Assembly (NCBI RefSeq): GCF_025165815.1
Contig: NZ_JAFFZE010000014.1
Coordinates: 124,001 to 188,000, forward strand
DNA length: 64,000 nucleotides
Direction: 5' to 3'
From: Actinophytocola gossypii
GTDB lineage: Bacteria; Actinomycetota; Actinomycetes; Mycobacteriales; Pseudonocardiaceae
Shown: positions 34,152-43,314 of the stretch, piece after piece
How the letters are laid out: each line of letters opens with the position of its first letter
How positions within the stretch are numbered: position 1 is the first letter of the stretch
Program-made: the position numbers and the translations under genes
Notes under the pieces: model-generated
What the model saw: the letters and a program-made list of their open reading frames with translations, nothing else
Told to the model about the DNA's origin: nothing
The model's database searches: none

Positions 34152-37100
34152 TCATCCGGTGGTCTCCAGGCGGAGGCCCGCGAGCCAGCCACCCCAGCCG
34201 TCCGCCGGGCGACTGTCGCCGATCCGCAGGTAGAGCTCCTGCCCGGCATCACCCGCCTGCTCGCGCAGGTCCGCGAGGTCCAGGGTGCGCTGGCCCCGGT
34301 TGCTCTGGAACATGACGGCGTTCGGTTCGCGCAGGACGGTCGTCCAGTTCCGCCCGTCGGTCGAGACGTCGACGAGGAATTCGTTGGCGATGTCGAGCGT
34401 CACGGTGCCGCTGGTCGCCCCGGCCGGCAGCGGGAGGCGGTAGGTGAAGGAACCGGTCGCGTCCGCGAAGCGCGCCTGGCCGCCCGCCCCGTCACCGGTC
34501 AGCTGGGATCCGTCGTCGGCCACGAGGATGTCCCGTTCGTCGGGGGTACCGGGCTCGATCTCGGTGACGTCGCCGACGACCCGCACGTCGCCCTCCCCGG
34601 TGACCACCCAGTCGTCCCACCGTGCGGTGACCAGGACCGGATGCGGACCCGGAGCGGCATCGGCCGCGGCGGTGACCTCGACGGTGACCGTGGCCGAGTC
34701 ACCGGGGGCCAGGTCGGACACCATGCCGGCCGCCGGGTCGACGGCCCAGGACGCGGGCACGGCGACCGTCAGCTCCGGCGAGAGGAGCGTGTCGCCGGTG
34801 TTGGTCAGCCGCACGTCGACGGGCGCGGTCGTGCCAGGGCGCAGCGCGACGGGATCCACCCGCACCCGGAGCGGGGACTCCGGGACGGCGTCCCGGGTCA
34901 GCAACTCGACCTCCGCCAGGGAGAACGTCGACTGTCCGCCGGTGCCGAGGAGCCGGAGGCGGTAGTGCCGCATGCTCACCGGTTTCCGGATCTTGAACGG
35001 GCGGGTCTGGTCGCGCCAGCGGAACTCCTCCCCGTTCCGGCGGTCCAGGGTCTGCCACCGCTTTCCGTCGTCGGAACCCTCGAGCACCCAGTGGCCGGGG
35101 TCCTGGCGGGGATCGGCCTGGCTGGACGTGATCGTGTAGAACTCCACGCGGGCGCGGTCGCCGCCGTTGACGGTGTACCGGACCGACGGGTGGTGTCCGG
35201 TCAGGACGGTGGCGGTCCGGGAGTCGTCGTCCAGCAGGCCGCTGACGTCCTCGCCGGTGCTGGCCGTCACCAGCCCCCGGTTCTTCCCGGTCACGTCGTG
35301 CAGCGGCCGGGGCCGGTCGCCGACCTCGGTGACCGAGCCTGGAACGGCGTTCGCACCGGTTCCCCACGAGGACGGCTCCGGCCCCATGGTGAACCGCAGT
35401 ACGCCGCCGTCGGCCAGCTCGTCGTGGGAGATCGTGGTGGACGTGTGCGGGTGTCCGTCGACCGTGAGGCCCTGCACGTAGATGTTCCCGTCGCTGGTTC
35501 CCGGTGCCTCGATCACCAGGGAGCCGCCGGGTAGGTGCAGGGTGGCCTTCTCGAACAGCGGCGAGCCGATGGTGTACTCGCCGGACGCCAGCTGGAGCGG
35601 GTACAGGCCGAGCGCGCTCATGATCCACCACCCGGAGGTGGCACCGTTGTCCTCGTCGCCGGGGTAGCCCTGGCCGATCTCGGAACCGACCCAGCCGCGA
35701 GCCAACGCCTGCCGAACGTGGTACTGCGCCTTCCACGGTTCCTGGGTGTAGTTGTACATCCAGGGGATGTGGTGCGACACCTGGTTGGGCATGGACCACT
35801 GCCCAAGCCGGAGGTCACGGGTTTCCCGCATCTCGTGGATCACCCCGCCGTAGGAACCGGGGAACCGCGCGGTCTCCGGCGTGGCGAAGAACTCGTCCAG
35901 CTTGTCGGCGAGCCCGGCTCGACCGCCGTACAGCTCGGCGAGCCCCTGACCGTCGTGCGGGGCGGTGAACGCCTCGTTCCACCCGTTGGCCTCGGTGTAG
36001 TCGTGGTCGTTCCCCCAGACCCTGGGGTCGTACCGCTCCGGCGGAGTCGTCCACACCCCGTCGGCGGACTTGCCCTGGAAGAACCCGACCGCCGGGTCGA
36101 AGACGTCGACGTAGCCCTGGGAACGGAGCCGGAAGTACTCCGCCTCCTCGCGGAGGCGCTTGCGCTCCCGCCCCGGCGTCCCGGGTCGACGCGCCATCGC
36201 CTCGGCCATGGCACCGATCGCGAAGTCGTTCAGGTAGCCGTCGAGCGACCACGCGAACCCGGTGGAGACGTCGTTGGGTACGTATCCCAGGAAGAGCGAG
36301 CGGTCCAGGTCGGAGCGTCCGACGCTGTCGTTCGGCGGGCGCACGGTCGCGTTCTTCAGTGCCGCGGCGTAGGTGTCCTCGGCGTCGATCCCGGGCACAC
36401 CCTTGACGACGGCGTCCGCGAAGGCCGAGTCGGAGCTCGTCCCGGTCATCACCCTGGCGTAGCCGGGCGAGGACCACGGCGAGATCCAGCCCCCGTCGCG
36501 GTACTGCTGGACGAACCCGTCCACCAGCTCACCGGCCGGCTCGGGCGCCAGGAGGAAGTACGCCGGCCAGGCGGCGCGGAAGGTGTCCCAGAAGCCCGTG
36601 TTGACGTAGACCTTGCCGTCCGCGATCTCGGCACCGGTGTGCGTCGGCGAGCTCGGCGGTGGGCTGAAGGAGTCGGACGACTGGACGGCGTGCCGGTAGC
36701 GCGGTCGCTCGCGGGTCCCGGTGTTCTCGTACCCCGAGTTCGGGTACAGGAACAGTCGGTAGAGGTTGGAGTACAGCGTGGTCAGCTGGGCGTCGCTGGC
36801 GCCATCCACCTCGACGACACCGAGCCGGTCGTCCCACGCCGTCCGCGCCCGCTCGACGACGTCGGCGAAGGAGTCGTCGGCCGCGATCTCCAGCTCGAGG
36901 TTCTTCTTCGCCTGGTCGACACCGATCAGCGAGGTGGCCACGCGCATCGTGACCACGTCCCGGTCGAACGACACGTATCCGGTGGACGGGCGGTTTCCCT
37001 CGGTGAGCATTCCACTGGCGACGATCTCGGCGTCGAAGGTCGCGTACATGTACATGCGGGTCATCCCGGTCGAGATGACGCGGGTCTCCGACCAGCCGGA

Positions 37101-38381
37101 GACCACTCCCTTCTCCGCGTCGATCGTCAGCCCCGTCCGCTCGTCGATGTTGTCGAGGATCAGGTGCCGGCCCTCGCCAGCGGGAAAGGTGAACCGGAAC
37201 ATCGCCGCGTGGTCGGTCGGCGCGATGTCGGTGCGCAGACCGTTCTGGAACGTGACGCCGTAGTGGTGCGGGGACGCCGTCTCGTCCTCGTGGCGGAACG
37301 CCAGTGCCCTGGCGTCACGGTCCGCGTCCGGCACGCCCTCGCCGACCGTCGGCATGAACTGGAAGGTCTGCCGGTCGCCCAACCAGATGCTCGGCTGGTG
37401 GCTGGCCGCGAACGCCTCGATCTCCGGCAGGTTCCGCTCGTTGTTGGCCTCGTGGTAGCTGTACAGGGTGGCCAGGGAGCCGGCGTCGGTCACCGGGGTC
37501 CAGAAGTTGAAGCCGTTGGGCACCGCGGTCGCGGGAAAGTTGTTGCCCCGCGAGTAACCGCCGCCGTTCGAGTGCGTGCCCCGGGTGGTGACGACCCAGT
37601 CCGACGGCCGTGACCGCTCCGGCTCCCGCGGCTCGGCCTCCAGGACGATGTCGTCGAGCCAGCCGAGGACGTCGGCGGAACCGTCGGGCCCGTCGTAGGT
37701 GAGCAGCACCTGGTCGATGGTCCTGCCGGCCGCGACCTGTCCGACGGACACGGACCGGTGGTTCCACTGCAGCGGGTAGAGCGTCCTGGACTCGCCCTGC
37801 GCCCTGGCGGTGATCGGCACGCCGTTCTGGTCCTCGACGTCGAGGTCGCTGAGCCGGGTGCCGTCGGTGAAGGCCAGGTCGACGGCTACATGGGTGCTCG
37901 CGTAGTCGACGGCCTCCTCGTCGAACCACGGAAGTACCACATAGGACAGTTCGGTCTCGGGCCGCACGGGGACGTCGACGTCGAACAGGACGTTGGTCGA
38001 GTGCGCGGGACCGCCGGACTCGTGCCGGCCGGCGTAGCGCAGTGCGCGCGTGCCGGTGAACCCGACGTCGGTCTTCGCGGCGTAGGCGCGATCCGGTCCG
38101 TCGTCGACGACGGTGCTCAGCCCGGGCGCACCGGAGTCCGGGTGGAGCACCCCGGCGACGTCGGGACGCCCGTCCGGGCCGGTGGCCACCTGGCCGTCAG
38201 CGGGACGTGCTCCGTCCTCGAAGGACGTGCTCCAGTCCGTCTGGCCGGTCGTCGCTCGGGCGGTCGGGGCGGTACCGCCGGGCATCGTCGCCGAGCCGGC
38301 GACGAGTGCGAGGACGAGGGAACCGATCACGGCTGTCGAGCGAGGACCGGAACGTCGCGAATGGGCGGACAACAGCGGCAT
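34152..38381 (-). CDS. Secreted GH92 alpha-mannosidase, multidomain
   Basis: 1409 residues. The signal peptide ends near residue 43. An N-terminal beta-sandwich (about 50-250) precedes the GH92 region (about 255-980, starting DWVVTTRGTHSNGGGYSRGN). Expected general acid Glu is in DYTEANGW (about residue 796) and the base Asp in GYPGDEDNG (about 906). A discoidin (F5/8 type C) domain follows at about 1050-1170, an NPCBM-associated NEW3 domain at about 1180-1270, and a final beta-sandwich. It cleaves alpha-mannosidic bonds outside the cell. AGGAG is 5 nt before ATG. An operator TGACAACGTTGTCA lies 14 nt upstream of the start. Confidence 0.95.
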   Translation of the reverse strand: MPLLSAHSRRSGPRSTAVIGSLVLALVAGSATMPGGTAPTARATTGQTDWSTSFEDGARPADGQVATGPDGRPDVAGVLHPDSGAPGLSTVVDDGPDRAYAAKTDVGFTGTRALRYAGRHESGGPAHSTNVLFDVDVPVRPETELSYVVLPWFDEEAVDYASTHVAVDLAFTDGTRLSDLDVEDQNGVPITARAQGESRTLYPLQWNHRSVSVGQVAAGRTIDQVLLTYDGPDGSADVLGWLDDIVLEAEPREPERSRPSDWVVTTRGTHSNGGGYSRGNNFPATAVPNGFNFWTPVTDAGSLATLYSYHEANNERNLPEIEAFAASHQPSIWLGDRQTFQFMPTVGEGVPDADRDARALAFRHEDETASPHHYGVTFQNGLRTDIAPTDHAAMFRFTFPAGEGRHLILDNIDERTGLTIDAEKGVVSGWSETRVISTGMTRMYMYATFDAEIVASGMLTEGNRPSTGYVSFDRDVVTMRVATSLIGVDQAKKNLELEIAADDSFADVVERARTAWDDRLGVVEVDGASDAQLTTLYSNLYRLFLYPNSGYENTGTRERPRYRHAVQSSDSFSPPPSSPTHTGAEIADGKVYVNTGFWDTFRAAWPAYFLLAPEPAGELVDGFVQQYRDGGWISPWSSPGYARVMTGTSSDSAFADAVVKGVPGIDAEDTYAAALKNATVRPPNDSVGRSDLDRSLFLGYVPNDVSTGFAWSLDGYLNDFAIGAMAEAMARRPGTPGRERKRLREEAEYFRLRSQGYVDVFDPAVGFFQGKSADGVWTTPPERYDPRVWGNDHDYTEANGWNEAFTAPHDGQGLAELYGGRAGLADKLDEFFATPETARFPGSYGGVIHEMRETRDLRLGQWSMPNQVSHHIPWMYNYTQEPWKAQYHVRQALARGWVGSEIGQGYPGDEDNGATSGWWIMSALGLYPLQLASGEYTIGSPLFEKATLHLPGGSLVIEAPGTSDGNIYVQGLTVDGHPHTSTTISHDELADGGVLRFTMGPEPSSWGTGANAVPGSVTEVGDRPRPLHDVTGKNRGLVTASTGEDVSGLLDDDSRTATVLTGHHPSVRYTVNGGDRARVEFYTITSSQADPRQDPGHWVLEGSDDGKRWQTLDRRNGEEFRWRDQTRPFKIRKPVSMRHYRLRLLGTGGQSTFSLAEVELLTRDAVPESPLRVRVDPVALRPGTTAPVDVRLTNTGDTLLSPELTVAVPASWAVDPAAGMVSDLAPGDSATVTVEVTAAADAAPGPHPVLVTARWDDWVVTGEGDVRVVGDVTEIEPGTPDERDILVADDGSQLTGDGAGGQARFADATGSFTYRLPLPAGATSGTVTLDIANEFLVDVSTDGRNWTTVLREPNAVMFQSNRGQRTLDLADLREQAGDAGQELYLRIGDSRPADGWGGWLAGLRLETTG

Positions 38382-38394
38382 GTCGACTCCTAGC

Positions 38395-38450
38395 TGACAA
38401 CGTTGTCAACGCATCCAGCAAAGTATCAAGCTCCTTCGTGAATCGGTCAA
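38395..38450 (-). promoter_or_regulatory. Promoter and LacI operator of the GH92 operon
   Basis: On the minus strand, -35 TTGACC (38450-38445), a 17-nt spacer and -10 GATACT (38427-38422) precede the perfect palindrome TGACAACGTTGTCA (38408-38395). The operator falls just downstream of the expected transcription start, where bound repressor would block elongation or initiation. Confidence 0.75.
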
Positions 38451-38500
38451 GCCCTTGTGCGAATGTGCCTTGCGCACAACGGCCGTTCGGGTGTCCGACG

Positions 38501-38552
38501 TTGACATTCGTCGGCGCGGCCGAGTATGTCCATAGTTGACATCAACGTTGTC
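38501..38552 (+). promoter_or_regulatory. Promoter and LacI operator of the SGNH hydrolase gene
   Basis: -35 TTGACA (38501-38506), an 18-nt spacer and -10 TATGTC (38525-38530) are followed by GACATCAACGTTGTC (38538-38552), an imperfect copy of the same operator with one arm stretched. Together with the GH92 promoter it forms a divergent control region under the LacI regulator at 39856-40866. Confidence 0.65.
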
Positions 38553-38568
38553 GGCCAGGGAGCTGATG

Positions 38569-39840
38569 ATGAACCCGTCCGGACACGACACCGGCCGCGC
38601 CCGCCTGCGGCCGCTCGGCACCCTCGCGGCCACCATCGTGACGACCCTGGCCGTCGTCCTCGGAACACTCGCACTCACCGGTCCGAACCACCTCGACCGC
38701 CCGGTCGGCCGAACGCCCGCGCCCGTGGCCGGCACGCCCGCCACATCGTGGGTGGGCACCTGGGGCACGAGCCTGCACCGGTCGTTCAACCCGAGTTTCG
38801 ACGACGTCACGCTGCGGCTCGTCGTGCGCACCAGCACCGCGGGCGACGCGCTGCGCATCCGGCTCGCCAACACCTTCGGTGGCCAACCGCTCGACATCGG
38901 CGCGGTGACCGTCGGCGTGCAGCGCACGGGTGCGGAGTTGGTCGCCGGCTCGAACCGGCCGGTGACGTTCGGCGGGAAGCGCTCGGTCACGGTCGCGGAA
39001 GGCGCCCAGATCATCAGTGACCCGGTCGCGATGCGCGTGCCGGCGCTCACGAACCTGGCGGTGAGCCTGCACCTGCCCACCGACACCCACGGCGCCACCA
39101 CCCAGCACCTCAACAGCAACCAGACGTCCTACGTGTCCACACCGGGCGACCACAGCGGGGACGCGGGGTCGGAGAACTTCCCCACCACCACCGAACACTG
39201 GTCGTACCTGCAGGGCATCGACGTACGCCGACCGAACGGCGGCACGATCGTCGCGCTGGGCGACTCGATCACCGCGGGTGGGGACGTCACCTATCCCGAC
39301 GTGCTCGCTCAGCGTCTACAACGGACACCGCGGTTCCGCGGACTCGGGGTGCTCAACGAGGGCATCGGCGCCGCCGAACTGCTCCGCCGCGCCGCGCTGT
39401 ACGGGCTCAGCGATCCGATGCTCACCCGGATGGACCGCGACGTCCTGCTGCAGTCCGCCGTGCGGGCCGTCATCGTGCTCGCGGGCACCAACGACATCCT
39501 GGGCGGCCACCAGGCGTCGGCCGAACAGGTCATCGCCGGTTTCCGGCAGCTCGTCGCCCGGACGCACGACGAGGGGGTGCGGGTGCTCGGCGGCACGATC
39601 ACGCCGTGCTCCTGCTACAGCCGGGAACGAGAGCGCACCCGCCAAGCGGTGAACACGTGGATCAGGACCAGCGGAGCCTTCGACGGCGTGATCGACTTCG
39701 ACCGGGCCCTTCGCGACCCGGCCGATCCGCACCGCATGGACCCCGCCTTCCACCACCCCGACGACCCGCTCCACCCGAACGCCACCGGCTACCGCGTGAT
39801 GGCGAACAGCGTGCCGTTGCACCTGCTGTCCCCTCGGTAG
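38569..39840 (+). CDS. Secreted SGNH/GDSL hydrolase
   Basis: 423 residues. An N-terminal signal or anchor lies at about 20-45, then a beta-sandwich region (WVGTWGTSLHRSF) and the SGNH esterase domain from about residue 225. Block I IVALGDSITAGG holds the nucleophile Ser, block III has VLAGTNDILGG, and block V DDPLHPNATGY holds the catalytic Asp and His. ATG 38569 is chosen because AGGGAG is 6 nt upstream; ATG 38566 is adjacent. Such enzymes deacylate polysaccharides, fitting the divergent mannosidase operon. Confidence 0.9.
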   Translation: MNPSGHDTGRARLRPLGTLAATIVTTLAVVLGTLALTGPNHLDRPVGRTPAPVAGTPATSWVGTWGTSLHRSFNPSFDDVTLRLVVRTSTAGDALRIRLANTFGGQPLDIGAVTVGVQRTGAELVAGSNRPVTFGGKRSVTVAEGAQIISDPVAMRVPALTNLAVSLHLPTDTHGATTQHLNSNQTSYVSTPGDHSGDAGSENFPTTTEHWSYLQGIDVRRPNGGTIVALGDSITAGGDVTYPDVLAQRLQRTPRFRGLGVLNEGIGAAELLRRAALYGLSDPMLTRMDRDVLLQSAVRAVIVLAGTNDILGGHQASAEQVIAGFRQLVARTHDEGVRVLGGTITPCSCYSRERERTRQAVNTWIRTSGAFDGVIDFDRALRDPADPHRMDPAFHHPDDPLHPNATGYRVMANSVPLHLLSPR

Positions 39841-39855
39841 CCGCGGGAACGCGCC

Positions 39856-40866
39856 TCAGACCAGGTGGGACGAGTCGCGGACGACGAGACGCGTGGGCAG
39901 GACCACCGTACGAGCCGGGCCGCCTTCCCCGGCCAGGCGCCGGAAGAGCAGGTGCGCGGCCTGCTCGCCCATGGCGGCCGGGTCCTGCGCCACGACGGTC
40001 ACGGCGGGTTCGACCATGTCGGCCAGCTCGAAGTCGTCGAAGCCGACCAGGGCCAGCCGCTTGCCGACCCGCCGCAGGGCACGCAGGGCCGTCACCGACA
40101 GCCGGTTGTTGCCGGTGACGAGCGCGGTCACGGGATCGCTGTCCCTGGTCCAGGTCTCCACGAGCGCGGCGATGCCCTCGACCTCGTGCGGCCCCATCGC
40201 GGTCAGGTCGGAGCGCAGGCCGAGGGCCGCCGTCGCCGACCCGAAGGCGGCCAGCCGCTGACCGGCGGTCCAGAACTCCGGGTTGTCGCCGAGGAAGCCG
40301 ATATTGCGGTGACCACGCGCGGCGAGGTGCTCGACCGCACTGCGCACCCCGGCGTCGTTGTCGGTCAGCACCGCGTCCGCGGAGAGGCCGCTGGCCGGTC
40401 GGTCGACGAAGACGACGGGTGTCCCCGCGGCGAGTTCGGCGGCCAGCCAGTGGTGGTCCTCGATCGCCGGTACGACGATCAGGCCGGCGACGCGGCGGGA
40501 CAGGAAGGCACCGGTGAGATCACGCTCGCGTTCCGCCGAACCCTCCGCGGAGCCCATCAGCAGCAGGTGCCGCTGTAGTCGCGCCACCCGCTCCACAGCC
40601 GCGCCGATGACCGAGTAGAACGGGTCGGACATGTTCTCGACGATGAGTCCGATCCCCTCGGCTCGGCCACGCCGGAGGTCGCTCGCGCTGTCGTTGCGCC
40701 GGAAGCCAAGTTGGCGGATGGCTTCGTCGACCCGGGCCTTGGTGTCCGGCCGGACACCTTCTTCTCCGTTGACCACACGCGAAACCGTCTTGACCGACAC
40801 GGCCGCGCGCTTCGCGACGTCGACCATGGTGGCGCGGGTTGTCCTACTGGACGACAACGATGTCAC
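39856..40866 (-). CDS. LacI-family regulator of the mannoside regulon
   Basis: 336 residues. Helix-turn-helix at about 14-60 (ATMVDVAKRAAVSVKTVSRV), hinge near RRNDSASDLRRG, and a sugar-sensing domain to residue 330. GTG 40866 is preferred over ATG 40827 because a promoter-like TTGACA (40901-40896) is placed so that transcription would start at or beside this GTG. The operator GACAACGATGTC (40853-40864) overlaps codons 1-5, implying autorepression. Sites of the same sequence precede GH92, the SGNH hydrolase, the 42083 gene and manA. Confidence 0.9.
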   Translation of the reverse strand: MTSLSSSRTTRATMVDVAKRAAVSVKTVSRVVNGEEGVRPDTKARVDEAIRQLGFRRNDSASDLRRGRAEGIGLIVENMSDPFYSVIGAAVERVARLQRHLLLMGSAEGSAERERDLTGAFLSRRVAGLIVVPAIEDHHWLAAELAAGTPVVFVDRPASGLSADAVLTDNDAGVRSAVEHLAARGHRNIGFLGDNPEFWTAGQRLAAFGSATAALGLRSDLTAMGPHEVEGIAALVETWTRDSDPVTALVTGNNRLSVTALRALRRVGKRLALVGFDDFELADMVEPAVTVVAQDPAAMGEQAAHLLFRRLAGEGGPARTVVLPTRLVVRDSSHLV

Positions 40867-40901
40867 CCAGCTAGCGTGCCCCGACGCGATATCGGTGTCA
40901 A
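40853..40901 (-). promoter_or_regulatory. Promoter and operator of the mannoside LacI gene
   Basis: Minus-strand -35 TTGACA (40901-40896), weak -10 ACGCTA or CACGCT 17-18 nt later, then the start codon GTG and operator GACAACGATGTC (40864-40853), one base off the perfect palindrome. No ribosome site is visible, consistent with a leaderless mRNA. Confidence 0.6.
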
Positions 40902-40910
40902 GCCGGCCCG

Positions 40911-42083
40911 TCAGGGCCGCGCCGACGGTGCGCACGGGCGGGACTGGGGCGCGAACCGGACGTTCAGGAACCGCGCGCGGTTGTTGCTGATGTCGGCGTA
41001 GAGGTCCTCGATCGCCGTACTGTTCGTGTTGTAGGAGACCACGAGCCGGTTGGTGGAGCTCACCGCGGGGTGCACGGCCACGTTGTAGGTGTAGATGTCG
41101 CCCGCGGCGTCCGCGTCGAACTCCGGCTGCCCCTCGGGCGTGTCGTAGATCCGCACGCGCTCGGAACCGGCGAACCCGTAGGGCGTCGTCGCGGTGTGGA
41201 CGTAGATCTCGGAACCGAGGAAGCTGTTCGTCGTCACGAGCACGTACCGACCGTGCACCCGCGCGACGCCGAAGGACGAACCGACGTCGCCGAGGACGGG
41301 TGCGGCGTCACCCTCGTCCGGCGACCACCCAGTGCCGGTGTAGAACTCCCAGGCCCCGTCCAGCTCGCCGGCACGGGCCCGCGCGACATGGGCCTGCTTG
41401 CCGAACGCCGCCGGGCCCACGCCGTAGATGTAGATGTGGTCGTCCACGCGGAGCAGCTCCACACCCCACTGGATGCCGTGCCCGTCGTAGGTTGGAACGA
41501 CCTTCTCCACCTCCAGGTCCGGGAGCGACAGCACGGCGAGGTCCGTGCCGATCCACTCGAACCCGAAGTGTCCCTCTCCCGCCGCCCGCTGCTGGAACTC
41601 GACGACGTGGAGCTTGCCGTCGTCGACGATGCCGTCGCCGTTCCAGTACCACGGCTCCGCCGTTCCCGGTGGACCGACGACCGGCAGCGGGTTCTCCGGA
41701 GTCCCCTCGACGACGGTCTCGATCGGCCGGTCACCTCGGCCGTGGGCCGGCACGATCGTGTTGTGCACCGGCGCGTGAGGCCTGATCGCGCGTCCCGGAC
41801 CCACCGGGCCGAGGAACGTGTCGTTGAACAGCCAGGCGACGCGACCGTCCGGCAGCGGCGTCGAGTACGTGCCGTCGCCGCCCGCCCACTCCCCTTCGCC
41901 GGCCCGGTCGCCGAAGTGGGCCCACTTGTTCTGCAGGCCGACGGCCGGTGTCGCACTCGCCACGACCGGTCCGCACCCACCGGTCGGCTGCTGCGCACCG
42001 GCCCCCGCCGCCGACGGCGCCACGAGAGCCGCCGAGCCGGCGATCAGCGTGACCAGCGCGCTACGGAGAACGGTTTGTCGCAT
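40911..42083 (-). CDS. Secreted beta-propeller-like protein (DUF5005/DUF4185-type)
   Basis: 390 residues. The Sec signal peptide ends near residue 29 (APSAAGAGA). The mature region shows propeller-like repeats: KWAHFGDRAGEGEWAGGDGT, VAWLFNDTFLGPVGPG, IYIYGVGPAAFGKQAHVARA and YVLVTTNSFLGSEIYVHTAT. Similar to secreted DUF4185/DUF5005 proteins of soil bacteria, related to five-bladed glycosidase propellers. The exact catalytic residues are not assignable. AAGGAGG 4 nt before ATG 42083 is a very strong ribosome site. A copy of the regulon operator lies 34 nt upstream. Confidence 0.8.
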   Translation of the reverse strand: MRQTVLRSALVTLIAGSAALVAPSAAGAGAQQPTGGCGPVVASATPAVGLQNKWAHFGDRAGEGEWAGGDGTYSTPLPDGRVAWLFNDTFLGPVGPGRAIRPHAPVHNTIVPAHGRGDRPIETVVEGTPENPLPVVGPPGTAEPWYWNGDGIVDDGKLHVVEFQQRAAGEGHFGFEWIGTDLAVLSLPDLEVEKVVPTYDGHGIQWGVELLRVDDHIYIYGVGPAAFGKQAHVARARAGELDGAWEFYTGTGWSPDEGDAAPVLGDVGSSFGVARVHGRYVLVTTNSFLGSEIYVHTATTPYGFAGSERVRIYDTPEGQPEFDADAAGDIYTYNVAVHPAVSSTNRLVVSYNTNSTAIEDLYADISNNRARFLNVRFAPQSRPCAPSARP

Positions 42084-42116
42084 GGTTCCTCCTTGACCCA
42101 CGTGACGCCGCAGAAC

Positions 42117-42128
42117 GACAACGTTGTC
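42117..42128. promoter_or_regulatory. LacI operator upstream of the propeller-protein gene
   Basis: GACAACGTTGTC, a perfect 12-bp palindrome identical to the core sites at GH92 and manA. On the minus strand a TTGACC at 42175-42170 could be the -35 box, placing the operator about 10 nt after the expected transcription start. The -10 region is poor. Confidence 0.75.
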
Positions 42129-42218
42129 AAACCACAAGGCATTTCGACCATCGCACAGCCCGGGAAGCGGGTCAAGGTACGCGCGACCAGCGAACGCCGA
42201 CCCGTGACCCGGAAGGGA

Positions 42219-42272
42219 TTGACAAGAGCAGAAGGCCGGGTGTGCAATCGGCGGCACTATGACAACGTTGTC
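42219..42272 (+). promoter_or_regulatory. Leaderless promoter with operator on the manA start codon
   Basis: -35 TTGACA (42219-42224), an 18-nt spacer, and -10 TGCAAT (42243-42248) lie 10 nt before ATG 42259. There is no Shine-Dalgarno. The perfect operator GACAACGTTGTC (42261-42272) begins at the G of the ATG and occupies codons 1-5. Transcription would start at or within a few nucleotides of the AUG. Confidence 0.72.
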
Positions 42273-43314
42273 TTCTGATGTCGGACCGGTCGCCCTGCCA
42301 CCCAACCAACCGCCGCAGTTCTACCGAGGCGGTGCGGCGATCACCGCGCTGCGCGGCACGACCGACGAACGGCACGGTCACGGTCCCGAGGACTGGGTCG
42401 GTTCCACGACGACCTTGTTCGGCGAGGACACGGCGGGGTTGAGCAGGCTCCCGGACGGTCGCTGGCTGCGGGACGCGGTGGGCGCCGACCCGGAGGGCTG
42501 GCTCGGCGCCGAGCACACGAGCGCCTTCGGCGACTCCACCGCGCTCCTGGTGAAGCTGCTCGACGCGGGCCAGCGGCTGCCGGTGCACTTCCACCCCTCC
42601 GACGCCTTCGCCCGGCGCCACTTCGACTCCCATTTCGGCAAGAGCGAGGCCTGGATCGTGATCGGCACGACCGGCGCCGACCCCCGCGTCCACGTCGGTT
42701 TCACCGAGCCGCACTCGGCGAAGGAGATCAACGACTGGGTGCGTGACCAGGACGCACCCGAGATGCTCCATGCGCTGAACAGCGTCGCCGTGCGACCTGG
42801 TGACACCGTGTACGTCCCGGCGGGGCTACCGCACGCGATCGGTGCCGGGGTGTTCGTCGTCGAGTTGCAGCAACCGACCGACTTCTCGCTCACCCTGGAA
42901 TGGCGGGACTTCCTCGCCGAACCGGAGAAGGGGCATCTCGGGCTCGGTTTCGAGACGGCGATCGAGGCCCTGGACACCTCGGGCTGGGACGAGACCCGGT
43001 TGGCCACCCTGATCCGGCGTACCGGTGACGAGAACGCCGCCGCGGTGCGCCTGCTGGCGGACGGGGCGGACCGGTACTTCCGCGCCGAACGGCTGTGCCC
43101 CTCCCCCGCGTTGGTCCTCGAACCCTCGTTCGCCGTCCTGGTCGTGCTCGACGGCAGTGGGTTGCTGCGTACCGAGCACGGCAGCACACTCGAGATCGGC
43201 CGGGGCGACACGCTCGTTCTGCCCCACCGTGCCGGACAGGTCGAACTGGCCGGTGGGCTCACCGCGATCCGTTGCCGTCCACCCCTGCCGGGCAAGGAGA
43301 CCCAGAATGTCTGA
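42259..43314 (+). CDS. manA: Mannose-6-phosphate isomerase-type cupin enzyme
   Basis: 351 residues. Class I phosphomannose isomerase fold. The zinc ligands are visible as His110 and His112 in PVHFHPSD, Glu130 in GKSEAW and His192 in PAGLPHA. Interconverts mannose 6-phosphate and fructose 6-phosphate, or acts on a related sugar. It starts the rightward operon that continues into the ABC importer with an 8-nt overlap. Start-codon-embedded operator and missing ribosome site point to leaderless, LacI-controlled expression. Confidence 0.87.
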   Translation: MTTLSSDVGPVALPPNQPPQFYRGGAAITALRGTTDERHGHGPEDWVGSTTTLFGEDTAGLSRLPDGRWLRDAVGADPEGWLGAEHTSAFGDSTALLVKLLDAGQRLPVHFHPSDAFARRHFDSHFGKSEAWIVIGTTGADPRVHVGFTEPHSAKEINDWVRDQDAPEMLHALNSVAVRPGDTVYVPAGLPHAIGAGVFVVELQQPTDFSLTLEWRDFLAEPEKGHLGLGFETAIEALDTSGWDETRLATLIRRTGDENAAAVRLLADGADRYFRAERLCPSPALVLEPSFAVLVVLDGSGLLRTEHGSTLEIGRGDTLVLPHRAGQVELAGGLTAIRCRPPLPGKETQNV

